From: Acidobacteriota bacterium
GTDB taxonomy: Bacteria; Acidobacteriota; Terriglobia; Acidiferrales; UBA7541
Direction: 5' to 3'
Length of the DNA: 54,626 nucleotides
NCBI GenBank assembly: GCA_003224085.1
Contig: QHYK01000067.1
Span: 1-54,626 of the forward strand
The stretch's first letter is position 1, and each line of letters opens with the position of its first letter. Of this stretch, positions 30,539 through 39,638 are shown in pieces. Below the pieces are notes generated by a model that had not been told where the DNA came from, searched no databases, and saw only the letters and a program-made list of their open reading frames with translations. The position numbers were made by a program, and so were the translations under genes.

Positions 30539-31840
30539 ATGAAAATTTTCCTGGGTTTGCCCGTTCTGGCGGTGGCGGCCTATTTTCTCGCGTCCTCCGC
30601 TCCGGAAGCGCCCACGGGTTTTGACAACAAGACCAACGGGCTGGTGGACGATGCCACCCATGCTGTGGATCAAACCAAGTTCGACGAAGTCGAGCAGATT
30701 TCCGATGGCCTTGGTCCCCTCTATAACGCGCAGTCTTGCCGCGAGTGCCATCAGAACCCCACCTCGGGCGGGGCAGCCCAGGGCGGCGAATTGCGCGTGG
30801 GCCATCGTGGCCCTGGCGGCAAGTTTGAGAATCCGGAAATCCCCATCAACCACGGTTCCGAAATCATCAAAGGCCGCTCTCTCGTAAACGACCGCGCCAT
30901 CTGCCCCAGCGGGGCGTTTCCCGCGGCGGAGATCCAGGAACGCGTCCCCGACTCGGAGCACATTCATACTTTCCGCGTTTCTTTGAATCTTTCGGGCGAC
31001 GGGTTTGTGGAGGCGATGACCGACCGAACGTTTGTGGATTTGGCAAAAGCGCAGTGCGACAAAAGCCATCACAAGATTTGCGGCCAGGTCCTTTATGTGC
31101 CGGTCGTCGAAGCGCCCGGCCAGACGGCCGTCGGGCGTTTTGGCTGGAAGGACCAGCACGCCAGCCTGCTTTCCTTCTCCGGCGATGCGTACCTGAATGA
31201 GATGGGCATAACTAACCGTCTACAGCCGGATGAAGTGACGAACATCTGCAACACCGCCTCCGAACCCAACGACACGCCCGGCTCCGATGGTCTTGCAGAC
31301 GTGGACCACTTCGCGCGGTTCGTCCGCGCGACGAAGGCGCCCCCGCGCGATGCCCATCTTGCTGGCACGCCTAAAGCTAGGCAAGGCGGCGAACTCTTCA
31401 CCAAAATAGGCTGCGCGGAATGCCACGTGGAGACGCTGACCACCGCTTCCTCCGGCACAAAGGTCAACGGTGGTGCCCTTACCATTTCCGACGCCATGGC
31501 GAACAAGCAGTTTCATCCCTACGGCGATTTCCTGCTTCATGACGTCGGAACGGGCGATGGGATTGTTCAGTCCATGACCGAGCATTACGGGAAAAAGATG
31601 TATTCGATCACTTGGAAAGGCCTCTCCGTTCCGGAATTCGAGAAGACCGCCAACAAAATTCGCACGGCCCCGCTATGGGGCGTGCGCCTGCGCCCGCGTT
31701 TGATGCACGACGGCGCCTCGCTCACGTTTTCTGACGCCATTGTTCGCCATCACGGCGAAGCTGCGCACGTCACCCAAAAATTTGAGCGGCTCAAATCCAG
31801 CGAAAAGGATGCGCTCTTCGAATTCCTGCGCTCCTTGTGA
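30539..31840 (+). CDS. di-heme oxidoreductase (DUF1111 family)
   Basis: A 433-aa exported protein (signal peptide to about residue 20) of the di-heme DUF1111 family. Two CxxCH motifs, CRECH (about 67-71) and CAECH (about 291-295), bind the hemes. The family is periplasmic and redox-active, sometimes called thiol oxidoreductase, but its substrate has not been established. The ATG at 30539 with GAGG upstream is preferred over an ORF start 57 bases earlier, as it opens a clean signal peptide. It is not obviously part of an operon: the preceding gene ends 110 bases earlier. Confidence 0.82.
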   Translation: MKIFLGLPVLAVAAYFLASSAPEAPTGFDNKTNGLVDDATHAVDQTKFDEVEQISDGLGPLYNAQSCRECHQNPTSGGAAQGGELRVGHRGPGGKFENPEIPINHGSEIIKGRSLVNDRAICPSGAFPAAEIQERVPDSEHIHTFRVSLNLSGDGFVEAMTDRTFVDLAKAQCDKSHHKICGQVLYVPVVEAPGQTAVGRFGWKDQHASLLSFSGDAYLNEMGITNRLQPDEVTNICNTASEPNDTPGSDGLADVDHFARFVRATKAPPRDAHLAGTPKARQGGELFTKIGCAECHVETLTTASSGTKVNGGALTISDAMANKQFHPYGDFLLHDVGTGDGIVQSMTEHYGKKMYSITWKGLSVPEFEKTANKIRTAPLWGVRLRPRLMHDGASLTFSDAIVRHHGEAAHVTQKFERLKSSEKDALFEFLRSL

Positions 31841-31968
31841 GTTCTTGAAAAAAAGTTGGCTCTAAAATTTCTAACCATTGAGCCCATTGTGACCACTGAA
31901 GCGCACGCTCTGGCCCGAGACGAGTTCGAGGCCAGTTGTTGTTCATCCGGCTCCTGTAAAATCGGTTC

Positions 31969-32583
31969 TCAGCCCTTGCTTTTCACTTCGACTTCGACTG
32001 GCATATGGCTGAGCTTTTCGTAGATTCGGCCGCGCCGGCGAAGAGGCCACCAGTCATAAAGGTGGATTTGCATCGGCCGCCACATGGCGACCCATCCGGC
32101 GATGGTAAGGCTTTCCCGCGCAATGACGGCCCAAGTGCTGCTCTCGTGCCCCAGCAAAGCCTTGCTGAGTATGAGGCATACGGAAAGGAATACCAACCCG
32201 ATGAGCAGGCTGCTCCGGCCCTGATTCAACAGTCGCTTGAACTCCAGATCGTTGATCTCGGCACGCTGCGCAAAATAGTTGTGTACTGCTGTTTTGATCA
32301 GTTCCTTGGGGTCTTCGGCGGCGCATTGCTCGAGGTAGATATGTAATCGCACGGGATCCTCCAAGGGGAATTCGAGCGCCCAGCTCACAATGAATTCCTC
32401 CGCGCCCGCGTCGAGATCTTTTTCAATGAAGGGAGAAGGGTCCATCGAGTTGAACAGCTGGGCCAGGTCGTGGAGTTTTAGCCGAATGTAGTGCGGATGC
32501 CCGCGCTCGGTGCCCCTCCCTTTTGGGGGAAAAAAGTGCATCACGAAGTCCTTAGCGTTAAAGTACGCTCCAAAATTTGGCAT
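31969..32583 (-). CDS. conserved two-helix membrane protein of unknown function
   Basis: A 204-aa protein that I do not assign. A soluble acidic N-terminal part (1-115) is followed by two membrane helices (about 126-147 and 157-175) and a tail with HLYDWWPLRRRGRIYEKLS, a pattern that recurs in uncharacterised bacterial membrane proteins. The ATG at 32583 is preferred because AAGG lies a few bases upstream; a TTG at 32625 would add 14 residues. Confidence 0.6.
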   Translation of the reverse strand: MPNFGAYFNAKDFVMHFFPPKGRGTERGHPHYIRLKLHDLAQLFNSMDPSPFIEKDLDAGAEEFIVSWALEFPLEDPVRLHIYLEQCAAEDPKELIKTAVHNYFAQRAEINDLEFKRLLNQGRSSLLIGLVFLSVCLILSKALLGHESSTWAVIARESLTIAGWVAMWRPMQIHLYDWWPLRRRGRIYEKLSHMPVEVEVKSKG

Positions 32584-32777
32584 AAACCCTTGGTCCACGG
32601 CAAATTCTGGCGGACCTTTGCCCAAATCCCTGACCTTTCGGCCAGTATAATTGTTTGCGCAAAGGCCCTTGCGGAGCCCCTTCTGCCCCTTCGTTTCCTT
32701 GCTAGCCTATAGATACGTAACGACATACCCCGCTACTGGGGAATGTTCCAAAGTTTTCCACAGCGCCGTGTGTCGCC

Positions 32778-32850
32778 AAACCTTACCCGGCCCAGCCACC
32801 TGCCCGCAAAAAGGAGGCTCGCCCGTAAGGTTTCGCCGTTTGAGGCGAAA
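32778..32850 (+). promoter_or_regulatory. alternative-hairpin leader before the OmpA gene
   Basis: AAACCTTAC (32778-32786) pairs perfectly with GTAAGGTTT (32825-32833). Downstream, TTTCGCC (32831-32837) pairs with GGCGAAA (32844-32850). The two stems share bases 32831-32833, so the long stem and the second hairpin cannot both form completely. The second hairpin abuts GGGG-ATG, the only ribosome-binding signal. This is the layout of a translational switch, but the ligand or protein partner is unknown. Confidence 0.4.
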
Positions 32851-32854
32851 GGGG

Positions 32855-34543
32855 ATGAAAGTGAAAATCGCACCAGCTCTACTCACCATTACGGGGATCT
32901 TTGGCGCGGTCTCTGCGTCCGCGCTCGGCCAGGCGCCCTCAAGCTATCCGGCTGCTGGCTCTACTAAGAGTGTCTCTCGCACCACCAAAGCCGTAAACTA
33001 TCGCCGCGGCGGTCCGGCGGCCAAGATCGATTTTCAAGGCACGGAATTGATGCAACAGGCGACCGGCGAAGCCAAAGTGCAGAACAAAGGGAGTCGCGTC
33101 GAGATCGAGGCAAAATTCCTGGGGTTGGACGAAGCGACCAAGTTCGGCCTGGAGTATCTCACCTATGTCTTGTGGGCCGTTTCTCCGGAAGGCCGCGCCG
33201 TAAATCTCGGCGAAGTGGTGCTCAAGGGTGGTACGGGCGAAGTGAAAGCCATCACCGACATGCAAACCTTCGGCATGATTGTCACCGCCGAGCCGTATTT
33301 TGCTGTTACGCAGCCGGGCAACACCGTGGTCCTCGAAAACATCATCAACACTTCGATGGCCAAGGTTGAAAACATCAGCGCCAACTACGAGTTGATGGCT
33401 CGCGGCGCTTATTCCTCTTCGAATACGAAGATCGAAAACGCCATTTTCGGCATTGACCGCAAGACGCCACTCGAACTTTTCGAGGCCCGCAACTCCGTGC
33501 GCATTGCGCACATTGCTCTCGCCGATAAATATGCTGCCCCGACTCTCGCCAAAGCCGAACAGCAGCTCCGCGCCGCGGAAGAAACTTATGCCCGCAAGAG
33601 CGACAAGAAAGCTGTCGAGGCCGCCGCGCGCGAAGTCGTGATCACCGCGGAAGAAGCCCGCGTCATGGCCGTGAAGCAAAAGGCCGAAGAAGATGCCCAG
33701 GCCATGATTGCCGCGGACAAAAAAGCCGCGGAAGAGCGTGAAGCCAAGGCTCGCGCCGATGCCACCGCCGAAGCGCAGCGCCGCGCGGAAGCCGAGCAGG
33801 CGCGCAAACAGGCCGAAGCCGCGCAGGCCGAAGCTTTGCGCATGAAGCAGGAAGCCGAGAAAGCGGCCGCCGAAGCCGCGCGTCAAAAGGCCGAGGCGGA
33901 CCAGGCTCGCGCCGCCGCATTAGTGCAGCAACAAGCCGCCGAAGCCGAAGCGCAAAAAGCGGCCAACGAAAGAGCCGCCGCGCAAGCCGCCGCCGAACAA
34001 GCCGCTCGTGATAAGGCCGCTGCCCAAGCTGACGCCGAAAAAGCGCGCCAGGCTGCTGCCCAAGCTGAAGCCGAAAAGGCTCAGCTCCGCGGCCAGCTTC
34101 TCGGGCAACTGAATTCCATTTTACAGACGCGCGATTCCGCCCGCGGCCTCATCGTGAACATGTCCGATGTGCTCTTTGACACCGGCAGCTACACGCTGAA
34201 GCCCGGCGCCCGCGAAAAGATGGCAAAAATTTCGGGCATCCTTCTCGCGCATCCGGGCCTCACGCTCCAGATCGAGGGCCACACGGACAGCGTCGGCAGT
34301 GAGGAATTCAACCAGCAGCTCTCCGAGCGCCGTGCCGACTCCGTGCGTGATTTTCTGGCCGAGCAAGGCGTGTCCGGCTCTTCCATCACTGCGCGCGGCT
34401 TCGGCAAAACGCAACCGGTCGCTTCGAACGACACACCCGAAGGCCGACAGCGCAACCGCCGCGTCGAACTCGTCGTCAACGGCGACGCCATCGGCGGCAC
34501 CGCAAACGCATCGGCTGCGAACGTCTCCGGCTCGCAGCGCTAG
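32855..34543 (+). CDS. OmpA-family protein with long Ala-rich coiled coil
   Basis: A 562-aa exported protein. A signal peptide (to about residue 28) is followed by a beta-rich domain (about 55-210), a highly charged Ala/Glu/Lys coiled coil of roughly 200 residues, and a C-terminal OmpA domain (about 430-545: VLFDTGSYTLKPGAREKM, IEGHTDSVGSEEFN, RGFGKTQPVASNDTPEGRQ) that binds peptidoglycan in the periplasm. It resembles Acidobacteriota outer-membrane-linked stress or envelope proteins. The ATG at 32855 gives the signal peptide; the frame is open 204 bases further upstream. Confidence 0.85.
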   Translation: MKVKIAPALLTITGIFGAVSASALGQAPSSYPAAGSTKSVSRTTKAVNYRRGGPAAKIDFQGTELMQQATGEAKVQNKGSRVEIEAKFLGLDEATKFGLEYLTYVLWAVSPEGRAVNLGEVVLKGGTGEVKAITDMQTFGMIVTAEPYFAVTQPGNTVVLENIINTSMAKVENISANYELMARGAYSSSNTKIENAIFGIDRKTPLELFEARNSVRIAHIALADKYAAPTLAKAEQQLRAAEETYARKSDKKAVEAAAREVVITAEEARVMAVKQKAEEDAQAMIAADKKAAEEREAKARADATAEAQRRAEAEQARKQAEAAQAEALRMKQEAEKAAAEAARQKAEADQARAAALVQQQAAEAEAQKAANERAAAQAAAEQAARDKAAAQADAEKARQAAAQAEAEKAQLRGQLLGQLNSILQTRDSARGLIVNMSDVLFDTGSYTLKPGAREKMAKISGILLAHPGLTLQIEGHTDSVGSEEFNQQLSERRADSVRDFLAEQGVSGSSITARGFGKTQPVASNDTPEGRQRNRRVELVVNGDAIGGTANASAANVSGSQR

Positions 34544-34583
34544 CGCAGTCGCGCTTATCGTTCCGTTTATTTCTGCCCGCTGC

Positions 34584-34610
34584 GACGGTGAGAGAACCTA
34601 GATCACCGTC
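34584..34610 (+). terminator. stem-loop after the OmpA gene, possible terminator
   Basis: GACGGTGA (34584-34591) and TCACCGTC (34603-34610) form a perfect 8-bp stem with an 11-base loop, 40 bases downstream of the stop codon. It lacks a run of T, so it may only protect the mRNA end. Confidence 0.4.
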
Positions 34611-34818
34611 ACAAGGCCTCTCTCCGCTCCTTTTCCAGCCAGGGAGGGCATAGCAGCGTCAAGCGTGGCGAACTTCCCTTTCTCCTATTATAGGGACGCC
34701 ACTGCACTTTAATCCGGCTATAATTCCCCCGGTTGGTCGCTCCCCGGAAGAAGTCCCTTCCGCGCCAATCGGTTCTCCCGAACCCGAGAATCGCAGGAGG
34801 AGCCCATGTGACCATCCC

Positions 34819-35105
34819 TTGTATCTTCTTCTCTGTTTTTCGCTTGTTGCCCCCGGAGTTGCCGCTCAAGAAAATGCAGGCCCCGGACGCGACGACAAAT
34901 CGCAGCTTCGGCCCGCTTATGTCCCTTCGGACAAGGCCATGTTCAAGCAGTACTGCGAGTCACGCCACGGCGCCGAGGGCAAAAGCCGCGGCCCCGCTAC
35001 TCCAACGCTCAACAAGCGCGTGCCCGATCTCACCACTCTTTCGAAACGCCGCGGCGGCAAATTCCCGTCCGAATATGTCGGGAACGTCCTTCGGAACTTT
35101 GCCCA
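34819..35105 (+). pseudogene. decayed monoheme cytochrome c gene
   Basis: A cytochrome c-like fragment with a signal peptide-like leader and the family pattern YC-x2-xH then a GPATPTLNKRVPDLTTL stretch. The heme motif reads CESRH, so the second cysteine is replaced by Arg (CGC for TGC). A strong Shine-Dalgarno (AGGAGG) is followed by ATG-TGA at 34806, out of frame with the fragment, and the frame is lost near 35105. Start, heme site and C-terminus are thus all damaged. Confidence 0.55.
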
Positions 35106-35445
35106 CGACCGCGGAGAAGTCTGCGGAAAAGTCCGCAGAAAAGTCGGAACAAAAGCCTGCTGCGCCAGTTGTCAATCGCGGCAAATGTCCGCGTCTCAAA
35201 GTGAATTACATTGCACTGGTCCGTCACGCCGAGCGCGGAGAAGAGTTCGTGCAATGCGAAGACGCTTCCCGCGGGGGTCTGCGCTTCAAAAGCACCAGCA
35301 AGTATATGGAGCAAACTCTGATTGAAGTCGCCGCGCCGACAGTTCCGGACAGCCTGCCATCTTCGTTCCGGCCAAGATTGTCTACATGCAGGAGCTTCCG
35401 GAGCAAAATCTGTTCCGCTACGGCGTCGAATTAGTTCCGCCTCTT
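35106..35445 (+). pseudogene. decayed PilZ domain gene
   Basis: A PilZ-like sequence split over two frames: the first part contains KCPRLKVNYIALVRH and EDASRGGLRFKS, the second, read after a shift near 35345, contains FVPAKIVYMQELPEQNLFRY. No start codon with a ribosome-binding site is seen, and the Lys/Glu/Ser repeat before it joins the cytochrome fragment. It is probably a non-functional remnant. Confidence 0.5.
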
Positions 35446-35615
35446 TTGCTCAGGAAGGCTCACCGCCGTGTGCGCCACGGGCGGGCCTATGCGTCTTTCG
35501 GACAAAACGCGGTACGCGCTGCGGCAAGCCTTTTCCAGCGAGATTCTCCCATTGCCGAGGGAATTCAGAAATGTTATGCGATGGCCTCCGTAGGGCCGGT
35601 TCCGCCGACGGCTAA

Positions 35616-37298
35616 TCACACGAGGTCGTCAACGGTGGGACGCGTGGCGCCTTTCCAGCCGGCTTCAAACTGTTTGCGGACAAAGCCCGCGTCGTAACTC
35701 TTATCCTGAGACTTCAGCGCTTGCTCAAGGCCGAAAAGCGTACGTGGGTTGCGCGGATTGCGCTCCAAGTCCGCGCGGAAAACTTCCTCGGCGCCCGCAA
35801 AATCGCCGATTTTCAGCAGCACCGCGCCAAGCGATTCGCGCACGGGATAGAACCAGTCCTGCGGCTCGTCATACTTCAGGCCGTCTTGCACCGCGACGGC
35901 GGCGCGAAGCTGGTTGACCGTTGCGTCCATGCCGTTTTTCGCCAGCGAAATTTTGGCGCCCAGCACGTTCTCCGCAATTTTCAAAATGTCTTTGGTCTTG
36001 TTGTTGATGGGCATCTGGAAAATCTCGTCCGGCGAAGTTTTGTCTTCCGCGTCGGCAACAATCTTGTGCTCGGCTTCGGCGCCATCCAAATCGCCTGTAC
36101 CGGCCAGCGCCAGCCCGCGCGCGAAATGCCAGAAAATATTGGCGGTTTGCATCGCGGGATCCGGCTGTGGGATTTTCAAAATTTCATTCCATTTGTGAAA
36201 CCGCACTTCGACCGCTAGCGGCACAGTCAGGAAACCGCCGAGCGCGGGCATTTCTTTCACGTGCGGGCTCACGTTGGCCGCCAGTACCTGCGCGCCGCGT
36301 CGCGACTCGGCGTAATTTCCGTTCATCGCCGCGGCCATGGCGATGAAATGCAAATTGTGGCTGTAATACATCATCGAGTAGATGCCCGGCGCGGCGCCGC
36401 CCTTGATGTAGGCTTGATCCGCCAGCGCCGCTTTCTGGTTGGTCTTCAGCGCGGCTTCGTAATCACCAGTGCGGATGTAAATATGCGCGGGCATGTGCAC
36501 GATGTGTCCAGCGGCGGGCGCAAGCTCGGCCAGGCGGTTCGCGGCGGCCAGCGCGCGCTCCGGCGAATTCGACGCCTCCACCGAATGAATGTAGTAGTGA
36601 ATCGCGCCCATGTGATTGGGCTCGCGCCGGATCACCGATTCGAGCGTCGCGACAATTTCCTCCGTACCTTCTTCCGGCGTGCCTTCCGCGCGCCACAGCC
36701 CCCACGGATGCAAATCCATTCCCGCCTCGGCAAACAACGTGGCGGCATCGAGGTCGTCCGGGAAGCGCTTCATCACTTCGCGCATGGCGTCGCGATACTG
36801 CTCTGCGGCAGCGTGCAAATCGGACTTCGGGTCGGCAGGAAAGCGCTTCGCCAGCGCCTCGATGTACGCCTTGTCGCTCTCGGAGGCGTCAGCGGCGAGC
36901 GCCTGCGCCTTCTCGATGGCCGCATGCGCCTGCACGAAGCGGTCTTCGCTGGCGGGATCGTTATAATTCGGGCCAACGGCTTCCGCTACGCCCCAAAACG
37001 CCATCGCCAGCTTGGGATCGAGTTCGCCCGCGCGCTCGAACGAGCGCGCCGCCTCATCGTGATTGAACGCGTAAATCTGCCGCAGCCCCTGATCGAAGAA
37101 CGCCTGCGCTTGCGCGTTCTTCGTCGAGACGGGATGGCGCCAGTTGCCGTAGCCAGCCATCAGCAGGGCCGCGGGCTTGGCCTTGGCCGCCGCAGCGCGC
37201 TCGCGATGCTCTTGCGCCAACGCGGGATCCCTCAGGGCAAGAATGGCGAGGCACAGTGTCAGGGTGGCGCACAACAGGGTCAGGACGCGGCGATACAT
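35616..37298 (-). CDS. exported tetratricopeptide-repeat protein
   Basis: A 560-aa protein with a signal peptide ending near AQEH (about residue 30), then repeated TPR helices (for example FDQGLRQIYAFNHDEAARSF and ARGLALAGTGDLDGAEAEH). Between residues about 215 and 270 it has a His-rich stretch, NHMGAIHYYIHSVEAS and HIVHMPAHIYIRTG, that recurs in this Acidobacteriota/Proteobacteria TPR family and could bind a metal. The function is unknown. The ATG at 37298 follows GGAGG by 7 bases and is chosen over a TTG-type start 57 bases upstream. Confidence 0.75.
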   Translation of the reverse strand: MYRRVLTLLCATLTLCLAILALRDPALAQEHRERAAAAKAKPAALLMAGYGNWRHPVSTKNAQAQAFFDQGLRQIYAFNHDEAARSFERAGELDPKLAMAFWGVAEAVGPNYNDPASEDRFVQAHAAIEKAQALAADASESDKAYIEALAKRFPADPKSDLHAAAEQYRDAMREVMKRFPDDLDAATLFAEAGMDLHPWGLWRAEGTPEEGTEEIVATLESVIRREPNHMGAIHYYIHSVEASNSPERALAAANRLAELAPAAGHIVHMPAHIYIRTGDYEAALKTNQKAALADQAYIKGGAAPGIYSMMYYSHNLHFIAMAAAMNGNYAESRRGAQVLAANVSPHVKEMPALGGFLTVPLAVEVRFHKWNEILKIPQPDPAMQTANIFWHFARGLALAGTGDLDGAEAEHKIVADAEDKTSPDEIFQMPINNKTKDILKIAENVLGAKISLAKNGMDATVNQLRAAVAVQDGLKYDEPQDWFYPVRESLGAVLLKIGDFAGAEEVFRADLERNPRNPRTLFGLEQALKSQDKSYDAGFVRKQFEAGWKGATRPTVDDLV

Positions 37299-37574
37299 GC
37301 AGTTCCTCCGGTGAATTCTGTGAAGTAGTGCGACTTTGCCGGGGAATTGTAGCATCGCGAGGTGAGGGAGATGCTAGAGAAAGAAAGAAGGAGAGGGGTC
37401 AGTTCGCAAGAGCTGCAAACAGAGGACTTGCGGCATACGGAACTTGGAAAGTTGCATAACGCCCCTACCCACGCCTGGCACTGTTGCATGGTTATCAAAA
37501 GAAAGACAAAAATCGGAACGCGAAAATGGAAATTGGAAAAAGGAAATTGGTTGGGGGGCGCATGGATGGCGCCC

Positions 37575-37991
37575 TTACACAAGCGCCAGCGTCAACCGCG
37601 GAAACGAAGCTTTGTAAAGGCCGGCATCCGCGGTCAAAAGCTTGTACCCCTTCTCCACCGCGTGCGCTCCAATCAAGAAACCCGCGAGCAGCGGCCGCGA
37701 GCCGCCCTGCCTTTTTCGCCGCGCTGCGTAACCCTGAAACGCGCTCCCCGCCGCTCGCCAAATCTTTTCTTCCAACGCCCACTCCACCACAATCCCCGCT
37801 TCTTCACAGAATCGATCGACAAACGCTTCTGTCCTTCGGGGAGCGCCGATCAGCTCCGCGTACACGACTCCCGAAACAACCAAGGTGTCCTGGCTCCAAG
37901 CATCGTCCAGCGCCTTTCTGGCCGCTACATGCAGCGAATCGCTCGCGTCCCACAAAGCCACGATGACATTTGTGTCGAGCGCCGTTGTCAT
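37575..37991 (-). CDS. PIN-domain ribonuclease toxin (VapC-like)
   Basis: A 138-aa PIN domain. Acidic residues of the nuclease site are visible: Asp 6 in ALDTNVIVALWD, a Glu in YAELIG, and Asp in LLTADAGLY. VapC toxins cleave tRNA or rRNA when their antitoxin is lost. The ATG at 37991 has AGAGGA directly before it, so it can be translated alone, but the frame is open further upstream into an antitoxin-like segment (separate entry). Confidence 0.75.
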   Translation of the reverse strand: MTTALDTNVIVALWDASDSLHVAARKALDDAWSQDTLVVSGVVYAELIGAPRRTEAFVDRFCEEAGIVVEWALEEKIWRAAGSAFQGYAARRKRQGGSRPLLAGFLIGAHAVEKGYKLLTADAGLYKASFPRLTLALV

Positions 37992-38135
37992 TTCCTCTTC
38001 CTGCCCCCGCAGCTCCCGCAGCCACTTCTGTATGGCTTTCCGGCCCTTTCCGATCCCCGGATTGCCAATTCCCATATACTTCGCAAAGGGACTTTCTTTC
38101 CGCACCGCCTTTACTTACTTCTTCGCTCCTGCCAT
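37992..38135 (-). pseudogene. antitoxin-like segment fused in frame to the PIN toxin, with internal stop
   Basis: Upstream of the PIN start and in the same frame is an antitoxin-like peptide with KESPFAKYMGIGNPGIGKGRK. Its probable ATG (38135) reads MAGAKK and then hits TAA at codon 7, after which the frame continues to the toxin without a stop. A GTG at codon 11 (38105) could restart translation and yield a fused 176-aa protein. It is either a decayed antitoxin or a real antitoxin-toxin fusion. Confidence 0.5.
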
Positions 38136-38220
38136 TGACAACCCGCCTTATCCTGAATACCTTGCCCACCTATGCAATGGGAAGGTGAAAAACCATAGAA
38201 TCCCCAAGCGGAGTCAAAAA

Positions 38221-38238
38221 GCCGCGCTAAAGCGCGGC
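38221..38238. repeat. REP-like hairpin before the symporter gene
   Basis: GCCGCGCT (38221-38228) and AGCGCGGC (38231-38238) pair perfectly over AA. The form (GCCxxGCT-AA/TT-AGCxxGGC) matches the hairpin before coxC, so it is probably a member of the same family of dispersed elements. It lies 23 bases before the symporter ATG. Confidence 0.55.
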
Positions 38239-38261
38239 CTTGCGCAAGGGCCCAAATTTCG

Positions 38262-39638
38262 ATGAAAAGCAAACTTCTTCTGGCGGCCTTGGTTTCGGCG
38301 ACGATTGCCATTGCGGCTTCGCTCCAGGTTGGCTTTGGTATTTGGCCGAGTCTTGCCCTGGTGGCCATGGTGCTGCGTTGGCTGGCCATCGTAGCCATGG
38401 CGGCTTACGCGACTTCGCGGCGGTCGTTGACGGCGTGGATTCTCGTCGGCCTGCTTGCCGGTGCGGAATTGGGACACGACGCGCCTGCGGCGGCCGCGAA
38501 GCTTCAGTTGCTCGGAACCATCTTTCTGCGCCTGATTCGCGTCGTCATTGCGCCGCTGCTTTTTGCCGTACTCGTGGTGGGGATTGCCGGCCACCCGGAC
38601 TTGAAAAAAGTCGGCCGGCTGGGCGTCAAATCGCTCATCTACTTCGAACTGGTCTCCACCATTGCCATGCTCATTGGCCTGGCCGCCATCAACTTGAGCC
38701 GCGCGGGAGAGAGCGTTCACTTGCCGCCCTCCACTGCCGGCGAAACTCTCACTGTTTCTCCACACTCCGCGTCGCAGATCATCACCGACGTTTTCCCCGA
38801 GAACATTGCCAAGTCCGTCGCCGAAGGCCAGGTGCTCCAAATCGTGGTCTTCAGCATTCTCTTCGCGTTTGCACTTGCCCTGGTTCCCGAGGCCAAGCGC
38901 CGCCCTATGTTGGCCTTCGCAGAAAGCCTCTCGGAGACCATGTTCAAGTTCACCAACATTGTGATGTGCGCCGCGCCTATCGGCGTCTTCGGAGCAGTTG
39001 CTTACACCGTCGGGCACCTGGGCTTGACCGTCATTCTTCCCCTCTTGAAGCTCCTCGCCACAATGTATATCGCTCTCGTGTTCTTCATTCTTTTCGTGCT
39101 GGTTCCCATCCTGCTTCTGGCGGGCATTCCGCTGAAGCCGTTCGTCGCCGTCGCCGCTGAGCCCGTCACGCTGGGCTTTGCCACCGCCAGCTCGGAAGCT
39201 ACTTTGCCGATCGCCATGGGAAAAATGGAAGCCTTCGGCGTTCCGCGTCAAATCGTGGCGTTTGTCCTGCCCACCGGCTACAGCTTCAACATGGACGGAG
39301 CCAGCCTTTACCAATCCCTCGCGCTCATTTTCGTCGCGCAAGCCGCGGGCATGCACCTTTCTTTAGGCCAGCAAGCGGTGATGATTCTGACGCTTCTCCT
39401 CAGCAGCAAGGGAACAGCCGGCGTCGCCCGCGCATCCTTCTTGATTGTTTTCGCGGCAGCCTCTTCTTTTCACTTGCCCATGGAGCCGCTCTTTCTTCTC
39501 TTCGCGATTGATCAGCTCATGGACATGGGGCGCACCGCCGTTACGGTTCTGGGCAATTGCGTCGCGTGCGTGGTCATCGCCCGCTGGGAAGGAGAACTGC
39601 CGGCATCGGCTCATACTGCCAAGAAAATCAGAACCTGA
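38262..39638 (+). CDS. dicarboxylate/amino acid:cation symporter (DAACS family)
   Basis: A 458-aa protein with about eight helices and two re-entrant hairpins, as in GltP/DctA carriers. The substrate loop ATASSEATLPIAMGKME and the NMDGASLY cation site are conserved, and SSKGTAGVARASF is the second hairpin. It takes up glutamate, aspartate or C4-dicarboxylates with H+ or Na+. The ATG has no strong ribosome-binding site, but a hairpin lies just before it. No partner gene is adjacent. Confidence 0.85.
   Translation: MKSKLLLAALVSATIAIAASLQVGFGIWPSLALVAMVLRWLAIVAMAAYATSRRSLTAWILVGLLAGAELGHDAPAAAAKLQLLGTIFLRLIRVVIAPLLFAVLVVGIAGHPDLKKVGRLGVKSLIYFELVSTIAMLIGLAAINLSRAGESVHLPPSTAGETLTVSPHSASQIITDVFPENIAKSVAEGQVLQIVVFSILFAFALALVPEAKRRPMLAFAESLSETMFKFTNIVMCAAPIGVFGAVAYTVGHLGLTVILPLLKLLATMYIALVFFILFVLVPILLLAGIPLKPFVAVAAEPVTLGFATASSEATLPIAMGKMEAFGVPRQIVAFVLPTGYSFNMDGASLYQSLALIFVAQAAGMHLSLGQQAVMILTLLLSSKGTAGVARASFLIVFAAASSFHLPMEPLFLLFAIDQLMDMGRTAVTVLGNCVACVVIARWEGELPASAHTAKKIRT

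Noticed and set aside
37476-37488. TGGCACTGTTGCA as a third sigma-54 promoter
   Set aside because: Only two bases separate the TGGCAC and TTGCA halves instead of five, so the elements cannot be read by sigma-54.
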